Source: Gemmatimonadota bacterium (lineage in GTDB: Bacteria; Gemmatimonadota; Gemmatimonadetes; Gemmatimonadales; GWC2-71-9). Taken from it: DNA of 43,860 nt. The notes below the pieces were generated by a model that saw only the letters and a program-made list of their open reading frames with translations, searched no databases and was not told the DNA's origin. The DNA is taken from assembly GCA_020350425.1 (NCBI GenBank), contig CP070716.1, forward strand, positions 2,250,391-2,294,250, written 5' to 3'. The position numbers and the translations under genes were made by a program. Positions 9,676 through 17,239 of this stretch are shown piece by piece (position 1 is the first letter of the stretch; every line of letters starts with the position of its first letter).

Positions 9676-9725
9676 CTTGCGGCGACCCGCAAGTTTCCCG
9701 AACAGCGACCGGCGTGAAACCGGTC
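9676..9725 (+). terminator. Two hairpins between FTCD and ssb
   Basis: CTTGCGG (9676-9682) pairs with CCGCAAG (9687-9693) around CGAC, with an outer CGGG/CCCG pairing around it. GACCGG (9707-9712) pairs with CCGGTC (9720-9725). Neither has a U tract. They end before the ssb -35, so they may insulate ssb from FTCD transcription; they are not proven terminators. Confidence 0.35.
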
Positions 9726-9743
9726 AAAGTGGCGTATCTTTGG

Positions 9744-9771
9744 TTGACAAAAGGACTTGCGGCGTTGTAGT
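9744..9771 (+). promoter_or_regulatory. ssb promoter
   Basis: TTGACA (9744-9749) is a perfect -35; a 16-base spacer leads to TGTAGT (9766-9771), four of six matches to TATAAT. The predicted start near 9778 leaves a leader of roughly 36 bases with GGAGG (9804-9808) before the ssb TTG. This is the best-supported promoter in the window. Confidence 0.6.
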
Positions 9772-9813
9772 TTGACCCGGTCCGGGTCCCACCCCACAAC
9801 GTCGGAGGTCGAT

Positions 9814-10287
9814 TTGAGCCGCAGTCTGAACAAGGTCATGCTGATCGGGAATTTGGGGGCGGACCCCGAAGTCCGCAGTACCGCCAGCGGGACCAGAGTG
9901 GCAACACTCTCGCTGGCCACGAGCCGGTCCTGGACGAACCAGTCCGGCGAGCGCCAGGAGAAGACCGAGTGGCACCGTGTGGTGCTGTGGAACAACCGCG
10001 GCTCGGGCCTGGCCGACATCGCGGAGAAGTACCTGAAGAAGGGTGACAAGGTGTATATCGACGGCCGCATCGAGTACCGCACGTGGGAGGATCGCGAGGG
10101 AAAGACGCGGTACACGACGGAGGTCATCGGCCGCGAGATGATCATGTTGACGCCGCGGGGTGGGGGAACCGATGCCGACGTACCCGCGCGGGCCAGCGCC
10201 CAGCCGGCCGTCGCCGACGGGCAATCGGAGTCGTACAACGACTTCCCGGAGGCGCTTGATGAGGAAGACGACGATCTTCCGTTCTAG
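9814..10287 (+). CDS. ssb: Single-stranded DNA-binding protein SSB
   Basis: 157 residues. An N-terminal OB-fold (SRSLNKVMLIGNLGADPEVR, then WHRVVLWNN and KGDKVYIDGRIEYRTWED) covers about residues 1-110; a short disordered linker follows; and the acidic tip DEEDDDLPF is the classic partner-binding tail. SSB coats single-stranded DNA in replication, repair and recombination. The start is a TTG at 9814, five bases after GGAGG; an in-frame upstream start at 9757 would translate through the promoter and is rejected. Its last 29 bases overlap the LysM gene. No LexA-type box was recognised. Confidence 0.95.
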   Translation: MSRSLNKVMLIGNLGADPEVRSTASGTRVATLSLATSRSWTNQSGERQEKTEWHRVVLWNNRGSGLADIAEKYLKKGDKVYIDGRIEYRTWEDREGKTRYTTEVIGREMIMLTPRGGGTDADVPARASAQPAVADGQSESYNDFPEALDEEDDDLPF

Positions 10288-11500
10288 CGGAGGGATCATT
10301 CTCGGCGCCGCCCTGATGCTGTGGGGCGGGACGCTGCAGGGACAGGACACCCTGCAGATCGCGGTCGAGGAGGATACGACCCTCCAGGCACAGGCGCAGG
10401 TGGAGCTTCCCGACGTGCACATCGTCGTGGAGGGCAACACGCTGTGGGACCTGTCCGACTACTACTTCGGAGATCCCCTGCTGTGGCCTGAGATCTACCG
10501 GCTGAACACGCTCGTGGTGGAGGACCCGCACTGGATCTTCCCCGGTGAGGAGCTTCGCCTCGGGCCGCTGGACCGCAGCGCCATGGTCGTGGGCGTGCCG
10601 GTGGTGGGCGATTCGGCGGGGCCGGAGACGGCGGGCCAGGTGGTGCTGCAACCCGGCCAGCCGGGCTACGAGCCGCCCCCGGAGGGGGTCCCGATTCCCG
10701 AGGCGCTTCCGCCGCCGGGTGCGCCGCCACCGCCGCCGCCGACCGAGTCGGCGCCGACGGTGTTCGCCAAGGAAATCGAACGCAGAGGCGGGATCACGAG
10801 CCTCCGCTCACCGGGTTTCTGGTTCAGGCCGATCCGCCGGGGGGAGTTCTACGCCGCCGGCTTCCTGACCGAGAACCAGGATCTTCCCTGGGGGAAGGTC
10901 CTCGGCGCCGTGGGCAAGCAGACGCTGCGGAACCTCCAGGCCAGCTCCTCGGCCCTCCTCTATTCGGAGATCGAAGTCGAAGCGCCGAGCGGCGGCACGT
11001 ATCAGGCGGGAGACTCGCTGCTCATCGCCGTGGTGACCCGTGACGTCAGTGGGTATGGCCGCATCGTGCATCCGTCGGGCGTCGCCGTCGTGACGGAACC
11101 GACCGACAAGGGCGCTCTGGCCCAGGTGATCCTGCAGTTCGGGCACATTGCCGACGGTCAGCGGGCCCTCCCGCTGGAGCCGTTCCTGGATCCCGGGGCC
11201 GTCGTGCCGGTGCCGGTGGAGAACGGGATGGACGGGCGCATCCTCGCGAAGCGGGATCTGGGGCCCCTGCCACAGCAGCAGGACATCATGTTCATCGACC
11301 GCGGCCGCAACGACGGGGTGGCGCTGGGCGACGTGTTCGCGGTGATTCGCTCGCGCGCCGGCGGCGCCGCTCCCGACACGGTGGGCTACCTGCAGATCGT
11401 GCACCGCCGCGACCGGACGTCGTCCGGCATCCTGATGTTCATCCATGACATCGACATCGCTCCGGAGTCGCCGGTACAACTATTCCGCAAGATGCCGTAG
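10259..11500 (+). CDS. Exported LysM-domain protein
   Basis: 413 residues from the ATG at 10259, six bases after GGAGG (10248-10252). The N-terminus RKTTIFRSSGGIILGAALML is a signal peptide. A LysM domain follows at about 53-102 (HIVVEGNTLWDLSDYYFGDP ... WIFPGEELRL), the fold that binds peptidoglycan glycan chains. A proline-rich segment (PPPGAPPPPPP, about residues 155-165) separates it from a C-terminal domain of about 230 residues that I do not recognise; it includes GDVFAVIRSR and looks beta-rich. It is probably a periplasmic, wall-associated protein. It overlaps ssb by 29 bases, a coupling with no obvious functional logic. Confidence 0.8.
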   Translation: MRKTTIFRSSGGIILGAALMLWGGTLQGQDTLQIAVEEDTTLQAQAQVELPDVHIVVEGNTLWDLSDYYFGDPLLWPEIYRLNTLVVEDPHWIFPGEELRLGPLDRSAMVVGVPVVGDSAGPETAGQVVLQPGQPGYEPPPEGVPIPEALPPPGAPPPPPPTESAPTVFAKEIERRGGITSLRSPGFWFRPIRRGEFYAAGFLTENQDLPWGKVLGAVGKQTLRNLQASSSALLYSEIEVEAPSGGTYQAGDSLLIAVVTRDVSGYGRIVHPSGVAVVTEPTDKGALAQVILQFGHIADGQRALPLEPFLDPGAVVPVPVENGMDGRILAKRDLGPLPQQQDIMFIDRGRNDGVALGDVFAVIRSRAGGAAPDTVGYLQIVHRRDRTSSGILMFIHDIDIAPESPVQLFRKMP

Positions 11501-11545
11501 CGACGGTCGCGGTCCGCCGCGTTCACTCGCACGCTTTCGAGATGC

Positions 11546-11570
11546 CAACGGCCGCACTTTGCGGCCGTTG
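11546..11570 (+). terminator. Perfect 10-bp hairpin after the LysM gene
   Basis: CAACGGCCGC (11546-11555) pairs perfectly with GCGGCCGTTG (11561-11570) around ACTTT. No run of T follows, but TATAAT begins four bases later. It is well placed to end ssb-LysM transcription. Confidence 0.5.
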
Positions 11571-11573
11571 CGT

Positions 11574-11579
11574 TATAAT
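11574..11579 (+). promoter_or_regulatory. Consensus -10 (TATAAT) before the epimerase gene
   Basis: A perfect TATAAT directly after the hairpin. No -35 can be read, because the hairpin occupies that position. Transcription would start near 11586, only nine bases before the ATG at 11595 but about 24 before the GTG at 11610. This may drive the whole epimerase-tol operon. Confidence 0.45.
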
Positions 11580-11609
11580 TGGCTCCGACGGAGCATGGAG
11601 ACGCGGACC

Positions 11610-12560
11610 GTGAGCGAGAAGGTACTGGTGACGGGCGGGGCGGGGTTCATTGGCTCACATGTGGCCGAGCGATACCTGGCCGAGGGATTCGACGTAACGG
11701 TGCTCGACGATCTCTCCAGCGGTCGTCGGGAGAACGTCCCGGACGGCGCCGCGTTCGTGCAGGCCGACGTCGGCTCTGCCGCCGCGCGCGAGCTCATGGC
11801 CGACGGGGGCTTCTCGATCCTCAATCACCATGCAGCGCAGATGGACGTGCGGGTCTCGGTGGAGGATCCGGCGCTGGATGCCCGCACCAACCTGCTCGGA
11901 TTGCTCAACCTGCTGGAGGGCGGACGTGCCGGCGCGCTGCGTCGCGTCGTGTTCGCCTCCTCGGGCGGCGTGGTGTACGGGGAGAGCGACGACCTGCCGC
12001 ACCCCGAGACGGCGCCCAAGCTCCCGGTGTCGCCCTACGGCGTGAGCAAGCTCGCCTCGGAGTTCTACCTGGCCGCGTACGCCCAACTGCACGGGCTGGC
12101 GGCGGTCTCGCTGCGCTACGCCAACGTGTTCGGCCCGCGCCAGAACCCGCATGGCGAAGCGGGGGTCGTGGCTATCTTTGGGAGCAGGCTGCTGCGTCGA
12201 CAGGGGCTCACCATCTTCGGGGACGGCTCGCAGACCCGCGATTACGTGTACGTCGGCGATGTCGTCAACGCGAACCTGTGCGCCACGCGCTGGCAGGTGC
12301 CGCCGGTGGCGACGATCGACGACGTGGCGGTGAATGTGGGGACGGCCGCGGAAACCAGCGTCACCCAGCTGGCGCGGGCGCTGATCGATGCCGCGGAGGT
12401 GACCGTCCCCATCGAGCACGCGGCCGCCCGGCCGGGGGAGTTGCGGCGCAGCGCGGTGAGCGTCGACAAGGCGGCCCGGATCTGGGGTTGGCGACCCGAG
12501 GTCACTCTGGCCGAGGGATTGCGGCGCACTTACGAGTGGATTCAGGAGGAAGCGGCATGA
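11610..12560 (+). CDS. NAD-dependent nucleotide-sugar epimerase/dehydratase (GalE-like, extended SDR)
   Basis: 316 residues from the GTG at 11610, which has GGAG nine bases upstream; the ATG at 11595 is an alternative (321 residues) but has its GGAG only one base away and lies very close to the TATAAT. Features of an extended SDR are the Rossmann loop TGGAGFIGSHVAE, the serine region FASSGGVVYGE, the catalytic YGVSK, and FGPRQNPHGE with GDGSQTRDYVYVGDV, typical of UDP-glucose 4-epimerase-like enzymes. The exact sugar cannot be read from sequence. It overlaps tolQ by ATGA, so it appears to be the first gene of the tol operon; a link to surface polysaccharide is inference. Confidence 0.85.
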   Translation: MSEKVLVTGGAGFIGSHVAERYLAEGFDVTVLDDLSSGRRENVPDGAAFVQADVGSAAARELMADGGFSILNHHAAQMDVRVSVEDPALDARTNLLGLLNLLEGGRAGALRRVVFASSGGVVYGESDDLPHPETAPKLPVSPYGVSKLASEFYLAAYAQLHGLAAVSLRYANVFGPRQNPHGEAGVVAIFGSRLLRRQGLTIFGDGSQTRDYVYVGDVVNANLCATRWQVPPVATIDDVAVNVGTAAETSVTQLARALIDAAEVTVPIEHAAARPGELRRSAVSVDKAARIWGWRPEVTLAEGLRRTYEWIQEEAA

Positions 12561-13270
12561 TGCTGCAGGTGGGTGGGGCGCTCCCCACCAATGCCTGGGA
12601 GCTGGTCACCACGTCGAGCACGGCCACCAAGATCGTGCTCCTCGTGCTCGTGCTGTTCTCCCTGATCAGCTGGTTCATCATCGTGCTCAAGTGGGCGCAG
12701 ATCCGGCGCGTGCGCCGTCAGGGCGATCGATTCTTCGACGCGCTCGAGCGCACGACTCGGCTGGAGGATGCCTACCACGCGGTGATGAAGCTGCCGCCGT
12801 CCCCGTACGGTCGGCTGCTGCGCGAGGGCGTGAACTTCTTCTCAGAGCTGCGCCCCGGCGCGCTCAAGGAGACCCGGGGCGCCCAGCACGAGGCGCTCAG
12901 CGCCACGCAGCTCGAGGTGCTGCGGATGGTGCTGGCCAAGGAAGTGGGGGCGGAACGCGACCTCATGGCGCGGTTTATACCATGGTTGGCGACCATCGGG
13001 TCGGTGAGTCCGCTGCTCGGGCTGCTGGGAACGGTGCTGGGCGTCATGGATGCCTTCATCGGGATCGCGGCGGGCGGCTCCGGCAACATCTCGGCCGTGG
13101 CGCCCGGCGTGGCGGAGGCCCTCGTCACCACCGTGCTGGGACTCGCGGTCGCCATCCCGGCGGTCATCGCCTACAACCTCTACGTGAGCCGCCTCAGCGT
13201 GTTCGCGGGTGAGCTGGAGGGCTTCGCCCAGGAGATCGTGGGCACCATGGCGCGAGAGGGCAGGATCTAA
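12557..13270 (+). CDS. tolQ: TolQ/ExbB-type inner-membrane proton channel subunit
   Basis: 237 residues. Three membrane segments are visible: about 26-45 (IVLLVLVLFSLISWFIIVLK), then WLATIGSVSPLLGLLGTVLG and VAEALVTTVLGLAVAIPAVI, the arrangement of the MotA/TolQ/ExbB family. With TolR it harvests the proton gradient to energise TolA and Pal. The ATG at 12557 lies six bases after AGGAGGA (12544-12550), one of the best ribosome sites in the window, and overlaps the epimerase stop. TolQ rather than ExbB is chosen because tolB, pal and cpoB follow. Confidence 0.93.
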   Translation: MMLQVGGALPTNAWELVTTSSTATKIVLLVLVLFSLISWFIIVLKWAQIRRVRRQGDRFFDALERTTRLEDAYHAVMKLPPSPYGRLLREGVNFFSELRPGALKETRGAQHEALSATQLEVLRMVLAKEVGAERDLMARFIPWLATIGSVSPLLGLLGTVLGVMDAFIGIAAGGSGNISAVAPGVAEALVTTVLGLAVAIPAVIAYNLYVSRLSVFAGELEGFAQEIVGTMAREGRI

Positions 13271-13273
13271 CCC

Positions 13274-13696
13274 ATGCCCGGCACGGGACTGCGCGGCCGC
13301 GGCGAGCTGCAGCTGAGCGCCGACATCAACGTGACGTCGCTGGTCGACGTGGCGTTCGTGCTCCTCATCATCTTCATGATCACGGCCCCCATCATGCAGG
13401 GGGGCGTCGACGTGCAGCTCCCGAGGGCCGAGGCGCGGCCGCTCCAGCCCAAGGAGGGGCTGGTCGTCTCCATCGATCGCCAGGGCAGGATCTTCGTCGA
13501 CGAAGCGCCGCTGTCGCTCGAGGACTTCCGCGCGGCCTTCCCCGCCATCGTGAGTGCCCGGGAGCCGAGCGGCGTCTACCTGCGGGCCGACAGCCGGGTG
13601 GATTACGGCCAGGTCGTGCGGGTGCTGGCGGTGATGCGGGCCGCCGGCATCGGGGATGTGGGCCTGGTGGCGGAGCCGGAGGAGATCCGGCGATGA
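13274..13696 (+). CDS. tolR: TolR/ExbD-type membrane protein
   Basis: 140 residues: a single N-terminal membrane segment (VTSLVDVAFVLLIIFMITAP) with the conserved Asp25 that carries protons, followed by a periplasmic domain (GGVDVQLPRAEARPLQ ... GVYLRADSRVDYGQVV). It pairs with TolQ as the stator. The ATG lies three bases after the tolQ stop, and the stop overlaps the next gene by ATGA. Confidence 0.93.
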   Translation: MPGTGLRGRGELQLSADINVTSLVDVAFVLLIIFMITAPIMQGGVDVQLPRAEARPLQPKEGLVVSIDRQGRIFVDEAPLSLEDFRAAFPAIVSAREPSGVYLRADSRVDYGQVVRVLAVMRAAGIGDVGLVAEPEEIRR

Positions 13697-14388
13697 GCCG
13701 GCCGCGACGGCCAGGGCTTCGGGCGCCGGAAGCGCGCGGATCGGGGACGGCCTTCTCGGCGACGCTCGCCATTCACGCGATCGCGATCGCGGCCGTCTTC
13801 TCGTCCCCCACCCTGGTGCACCGTGCGGTGCCTCCCGTGTACACCGTGAACCTGGTGGCTGCCCCACTCACGCCACCGGAAGCGCGGCGCGCGCCGGAGG
13901 TGGTGGAGCGGCCCGCCGAGCGGCCCGCGCCGGTCGCGAGCCGGCGGCGCTCCACCGTGGCGGAGACACCGCCCCCTCCGGAGCGTCAGGCCGAGCGTGA
14001 GCCGGCGCCGCGCACCACGCCCGAAGTGGAACTGGCGCCCGACGCGGAACCCTCCACGGGGAGCGATCCGGCCACCGTGAAGACCACCGGGGTCGAGTTC
14101 CCCTATCCCGAGTACCTGCGCAACATCGTGGCCCAGGTCTACCGCCGCTGGCACCGCCCCGAGGCAAACGTGTCGCTGCGTGCGGAGGTGATGTTCCTCG
14201 TGCACCGGGACGGCTCGGTCTCCGGCGTCAGGTTCATCCAGCGGTCCGGCAACTTCACTTTCGATCTCGAGGCGCAAGGCGCCATCGAGGCGGCGGCGAA
14301 TTCGCTGGCCTTCGGGCCGCTGCCCGCGGGGTATGGCGCCGACGTGCTGCCGGTGAACTTCTTCTTCGATCCGTCGAGCGCGCGATGA
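13693..14388 (+). CDS. TolA/TonB-like energy transducer
   Basis: 231 residues. One N-terminal membrane anchor (TAFSATLAIHAIAIAAVFSS), a Pro/Glu/Arg-rich periplasm-spanning stretch (about 55-125), and a C-terminal TonB/TolA-like domain (FPYPEYLRNIVAQVYRRWHR ... FLVHRDGSVSGVRFIQRSGN). It would transmit TolQR-derived force to Pal or TolB across the periplasm. By position it serves as TolA, although the C-terminal domain reads more like the TonB_C fold; the long helical middle domain of enterobacterial TolA is missing. It is ATGA-coupled to both neighbours. Confidence 0.85.
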   Translation: MSRPRRPGLRAPEARGSGTAFSATLAIHAIAIAAVFSSPTLVHRAVPPVYTVNLVAAPLTPPEARRAPEVVERPAERPAPVASRRRSTVAETPPPPERQAEREPAPRTTPEVELAPDAEPSTGSDPATVKTTGVEFPYPEYLRNIVAQVYRRWHRPEANVSLRAEVMFLVHRDGSVSGVRFIQRSGNFTFDLEAQGAIEAAANSLAFGPLPAGYGADVLPVNFFFDPSSAR

Positions 14389-15782
14389 GGGGACGGGAGC
14401 GTAGGGCTGGGGCGGCGCTCGGGCGGCGCGGTGCGGCGCTCCTCCCGGCGCTGGTCCCGCTGGCGGTCGCGACTCCCCTCCTCGCCCAGGAGCCCCCGAT
14501 CGAGCAGGGGGTGCGGATCGGCATCACCTACACCCCAGGGCTGCGCCCGGGGATGCTGGTCCTGGCGAGCACCTACGGCGAGCGGCTCGACTCGGTGCGC
14601 GCCATCGTAGCGCGGGATCTGGAGTTTAGCGACCGCTTCGAGATGATCTCCCTCCCGGGAGGAGACAGCCTGTTGCTGGGGCTCACGCAGATCTCGAGCG
14701 GAGGGGACGAGGCAGCCGGCACGGCGATTCCGTTCGTCAACTACTCGCTCTATGCCGCCCTGGGGGCGGACTACGCCGTGGCGGTGGGACCCGACGCGGA
14801 CTCCGCACGCGTCCGCGCGACGCTGTACGACGTCCGCGGGGAGACGCCGCGTCAGGTCGTGCGCACGGACCTGCCGGCGCTCGACTCCCCGGACTTCCGG
14901 ATGAGCGCCCATCGGGTGGCCGACGAGATGGTGCGTGCGGCCACCGGCGAGCCGGGCTTTGCGGCCACGCGGCTGCTCTTCATCCAGGACGGGCGCCTGC
15001 AGCGGGTGGATGCCGACGGTGCCGATCTGGGGGTCATCTCCCCCCCGGGGATCACGGCGTTCTCCCCGGAATGGCTGCCGGATGCGGCCAGGGTGGTCTA
15101 CACTGAGCTCTCGGACGGGCGGGGGCGGATCGTGATACACGACCTGGTGACGGGGGATCGGCGGGCGGTGCCGCCCACGGCCGATCTGCTCAACTATGCG
15201 GCCGCCGTCTCCCCCAACGGCGAGCTGCTCGCGTTCAGCCGGAGCGGCGACGAGGGGACCGAGGTCTACCGCTATAACCTGGCGCGGGACTGTTGCTTAG
15301 AGCGCTTGACGGTGGGGCGTTTTTCGGATAACCTATCTCCCACGTTCAGCCCGGACGGACGGCAGATCGCGTACGTCTCAACGCGCCCGGGACTACCGCA
15401 GATCTACGTGATGGCGGCGGACGGGACGGGTCAGGAACTGTTCGCTCCGTTCGACTACGGTGTGACCGGCAGCTCGAATGCGCCGGAGTGGTCCCCGGAC
15501 GGTACGCGTCTCGCGTTCCACCGCGACGTGCAGGGGAGTCTGCAAGTCTTCATCATGGACGCCCGGTCGCGGGCGGTACGGCAGCTGACCAGTGCGGGGC
15601 GCAACACCGACCCGACGTGGGCGCCCGACGGACGGCATCTCGCGTTCGTCTCGGACCGCACGGGGCGGCGTCAGATCTGGGTGATCGACATCGAGACCGG
15701 CAGGGTACGCCAGCTTACGACCGTAGGCGATGCGCGGCTCCCGGCGTGGTCTCCTCGAATCACGATGCCTACGGAACCATAG
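14385..15782 (+). CDS. tolB: Tol-Pal system beta-propeller protein TolB
   Basis: 465 residues. A signal peptide ends at about residue 30 (LLPALVPLAVATPLLAQ); an N-terminal domain (about 35-190) precedes a six-bladed propeller built from WD40-like repeats with SPDGxxIAY signatures, for example FSPDGRQIAYVSTRPGLPQI and WAPDGRHLAFVSDRTGRRQI. TolB binds Pal in the periplasm. The ATG overlaps the previous stop (ATGA) and pal follows after 15 bases. Confidence 0.93.
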   Translation: MRGRERRAGAALGRRGAALLPALVPLAVATPLLAQEPPIEQGVRIGITYTPGLRPGMLVLASTYGERLDSVRAIVARDLEFSDRFEMISLPGGDSLLLGLTQISSGGDEAAGTAIPFVNYSLYAALGADYAVAVGPDADSARVRATLYDVRGETPRQVVRTDLPALDSPDFRMSAHRVADEMVRAATGEPGFAATRLLFIQDGRLQRVDADGADLGVISPPGITAFSPEWLPDAARVVYTELSDGRGRIVIHDLVTGDRRAVPPTADLLNYAAAVSPNGELLAFSRSGDEGTEVYRYNLARDCCLERLTVGRFSDNLSPTFSPDGRQIAYVSTRPGLPQIYVMAADGTGQELFAPFDYGVTGSSNAPEWSPDGTRLAFHRDVQGSLQVFIMDARSRAVRQLTSAGRNTDPTWAPDGRHLAFVSDRTGRRQIWVIDIETGRVRQLTTVGDARLPAWSPRITMPTEP

Positions 15783-15797
15783 AAGAATGGAGTGAAC

Positions 15798-16430
15798 ATG
15801 CGACTCAGCCTACCGATTGCCCTCACTTTCGGCGCCGCCATGCTCGTAGCGGCGGCATGTGGCGGACAGCCCGAGGAAGTGGCGCCGGCCGTGGACTCGG
15901 CGGCGATTCGGGACTCCATCCGGCGCGCCGACTCGATCGCAGCGGTGGAGGCGGCCCGGCGTGACAGCATCGAGCGGGCGCGGATGGAAGAGCAGCGCAT
16001 CCGCCGCGAGCGCGAAGAGGCCGCGCGGCGCGAGCGCGCCATCACCGCTGAGGTCGCGGCGATGCTCGCCAACGTGATCAACTTCGACTTCGACAAGTCG
16101 AACATCCGGCCGGGAACGGACACGGAGATGCTGCAGCAGAAGCTCGCGGTGCTCCAGGCCAACCCCGAGGTGATGGTGCAGATCACGGGCCACTGCGACG
16201 AGCGCGGCTCCGACGAGTACAACATGGCGCTCGGCATGCGCCGTGCCCTGTCGGCCAAGAAGTGGCTCACCGACCGCGGAATCGCCGAGAACCGCATCTC
16301 GGTTCGCTCGATGGGCGAGGAGATGCCCGTCGATTCGCGCTCCAATGAGGAAGCGTGGGCGAAGAACCGGCGCGACGAGTTCTCGATCACGGCCGGTGGC
16401 GCGAAGCTGGTGAAGCCAGCCGGCATGTGA
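15798..16430 (+). CDS. pal: Peptidoglycan-associated lipoprotein Pal
   Basis: 210 residues from the ATG at 15798, five bases after GGAG; a GTG two codons earlier is possible but less well placed. The signal region LSLPIALTFGAAMLVAAAC ends at Cys21, a slightly degenerate lipobox with Ala at -3. A charged helical stalk (about 35-95, Arg/Glu/Ala-rich) leads to an OmpA-like domain: NFDFDKSNIRPG, ITGHCDERGSDEYNMALGMR and a C-terminal NRRDEF. Pal anchors the outer membrane to peptidoglycan. The stop overlaps the cpoB GTG. Confidence 0.94.
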   Translation: MRLSLPIALTFGAAMLVAAACGGQPEEVAPAVDSAAIRDSIRRADSIAAVEAARRDSIERARMEEQRIRREREEAARRERAITAEVAAMLANVINFDFDKSNIRPGTDTEMLQQKLAVLQANPEVMVQITGHCDERGSDEYNMALGMRRALSAKKWLTDRGIAENRISVRSMGEEMPVDSRSNEEAWAKNRRDEFSITAGGAKLVKPAGM

Positions 16431-17212
16431 GACGCTTCGGGTTCCTTGCCGCGACGTGCGTCGCACTGAGCGCGTGTGCGCTCAAGGGCGACGTCCGGCG
16501 CGTTGAGGAGCAGTTGCAGGAGTACCGAGCAGAGACAGCCCGCGCCGACTCGGCGCGGGCTGTCATGCTTGATCAGGTGTTGCTGCTGCAGCAGCGGCTG
16601 CACGATTCCCTCATCGTCCTGCAGCGGCGCCTCGCGGCGTTCCAGGGCGATGTGCGCACCGACATGACCGACGTGCAGCGGCAGCTGGTGCAGATCCAGG
16701 AGCTCACCGGGCAGAGCCAGCAGCGGCTCACCGAACTTCGCGGCCAGCTCCAGGCGCGCGCCGCCGTGCCCGCCGCCGTGGCGGCAGCGGGTGGAGACAC
16801 GACAGCGGGCGCGCTGCGGGCACCGGCGGGTGGCGACCCGGGCGCCGAGGAGCTCTACGCGGTTTCGCTCCAGCAGCTGCGGCGCGGCAGCCCCAACACG
16901 GCCCGCGCCGGGTTCAGCAGGCTGCTGGCGGACTTCCCCAACCACCCGCGGGCAGCCGATGCCCAGTTCTTCATCGGCGAGACCTGGGAGGAGTCTCAGC
17001 CCGACTCGGCCGCCGGCGCCTACGAGCTGGTGATCCGCAACCACCCTGACTCCCGTCACGCGCCTACGGCGCTCTACCGCCTGGGTCTCATGGCGGAGCG
17101 CCGCGGGGACCGTCGCGCCGCCCAGGTGTACTACAGTCGTGTCATTGCCGGATACCCCCGGTCCGAGGAAGCCCAACTCGCGCGGACGAAGCTCGGCAAT
17201 CCGGACGGTTGA
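16427..17212 (+). CDS. cpoB: CpoB/YbgF-like cell-division coordinator, predicted lipoprotein
   Basis: 261 residues from the GTG at 16427 (GTGA overlap with pal). The N-terminus RRFGFLAATCVALSAC carries a clean LSAC lipobox (Cys17), so it should be membrane-anchored, unlike the soluble periplasmic CpoB of E. coli. A coiled-coil segment (about 20-115, rich in Gln/Leu/Arg) is followed by TPR repeats: AEELYAVSLQQLRRGSPNTA, ADAQFFIGETWEESQPDSAA and PTALYRLGLMAERRGDRRAA. CpoB links Tol-driven constriction to septal wall synthesis, and its place after pal is standard. Confidence 0.88.
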   Translation: MRRFGFLAATCVALSACALKGDVRRVEEQLQEYRAETARADSARAVMLDQVLLLQQRLHDSLIVLQRRLAAFQGDVRTDMTDVQRQLVQIQELTGQSQQRLTELRGQLQARAAVPAAVAAAGGDTTAGALRAPAGGDPGAEELYAVSLQQLRRGSPNTARAGFSRLLADFPNHPRAADAQFFIGETWEESQPDSAAGAYELVIRNHPDSRHAPTALYRLGLMAERRGDRRAAQVYYSRVIAGYPRSEEAQLARTKLGNPDG

Positions 17213-17239
17213 GGGGCGGCCGATCCCGGCCCCATCCAG

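Noticed and set aside
9581..9813. Small RNA or tRNA in the FTCD-ssb gap
   Set aside because: Only two short hairpins are present; no cloverleaf, and the rest is promoter and leader.
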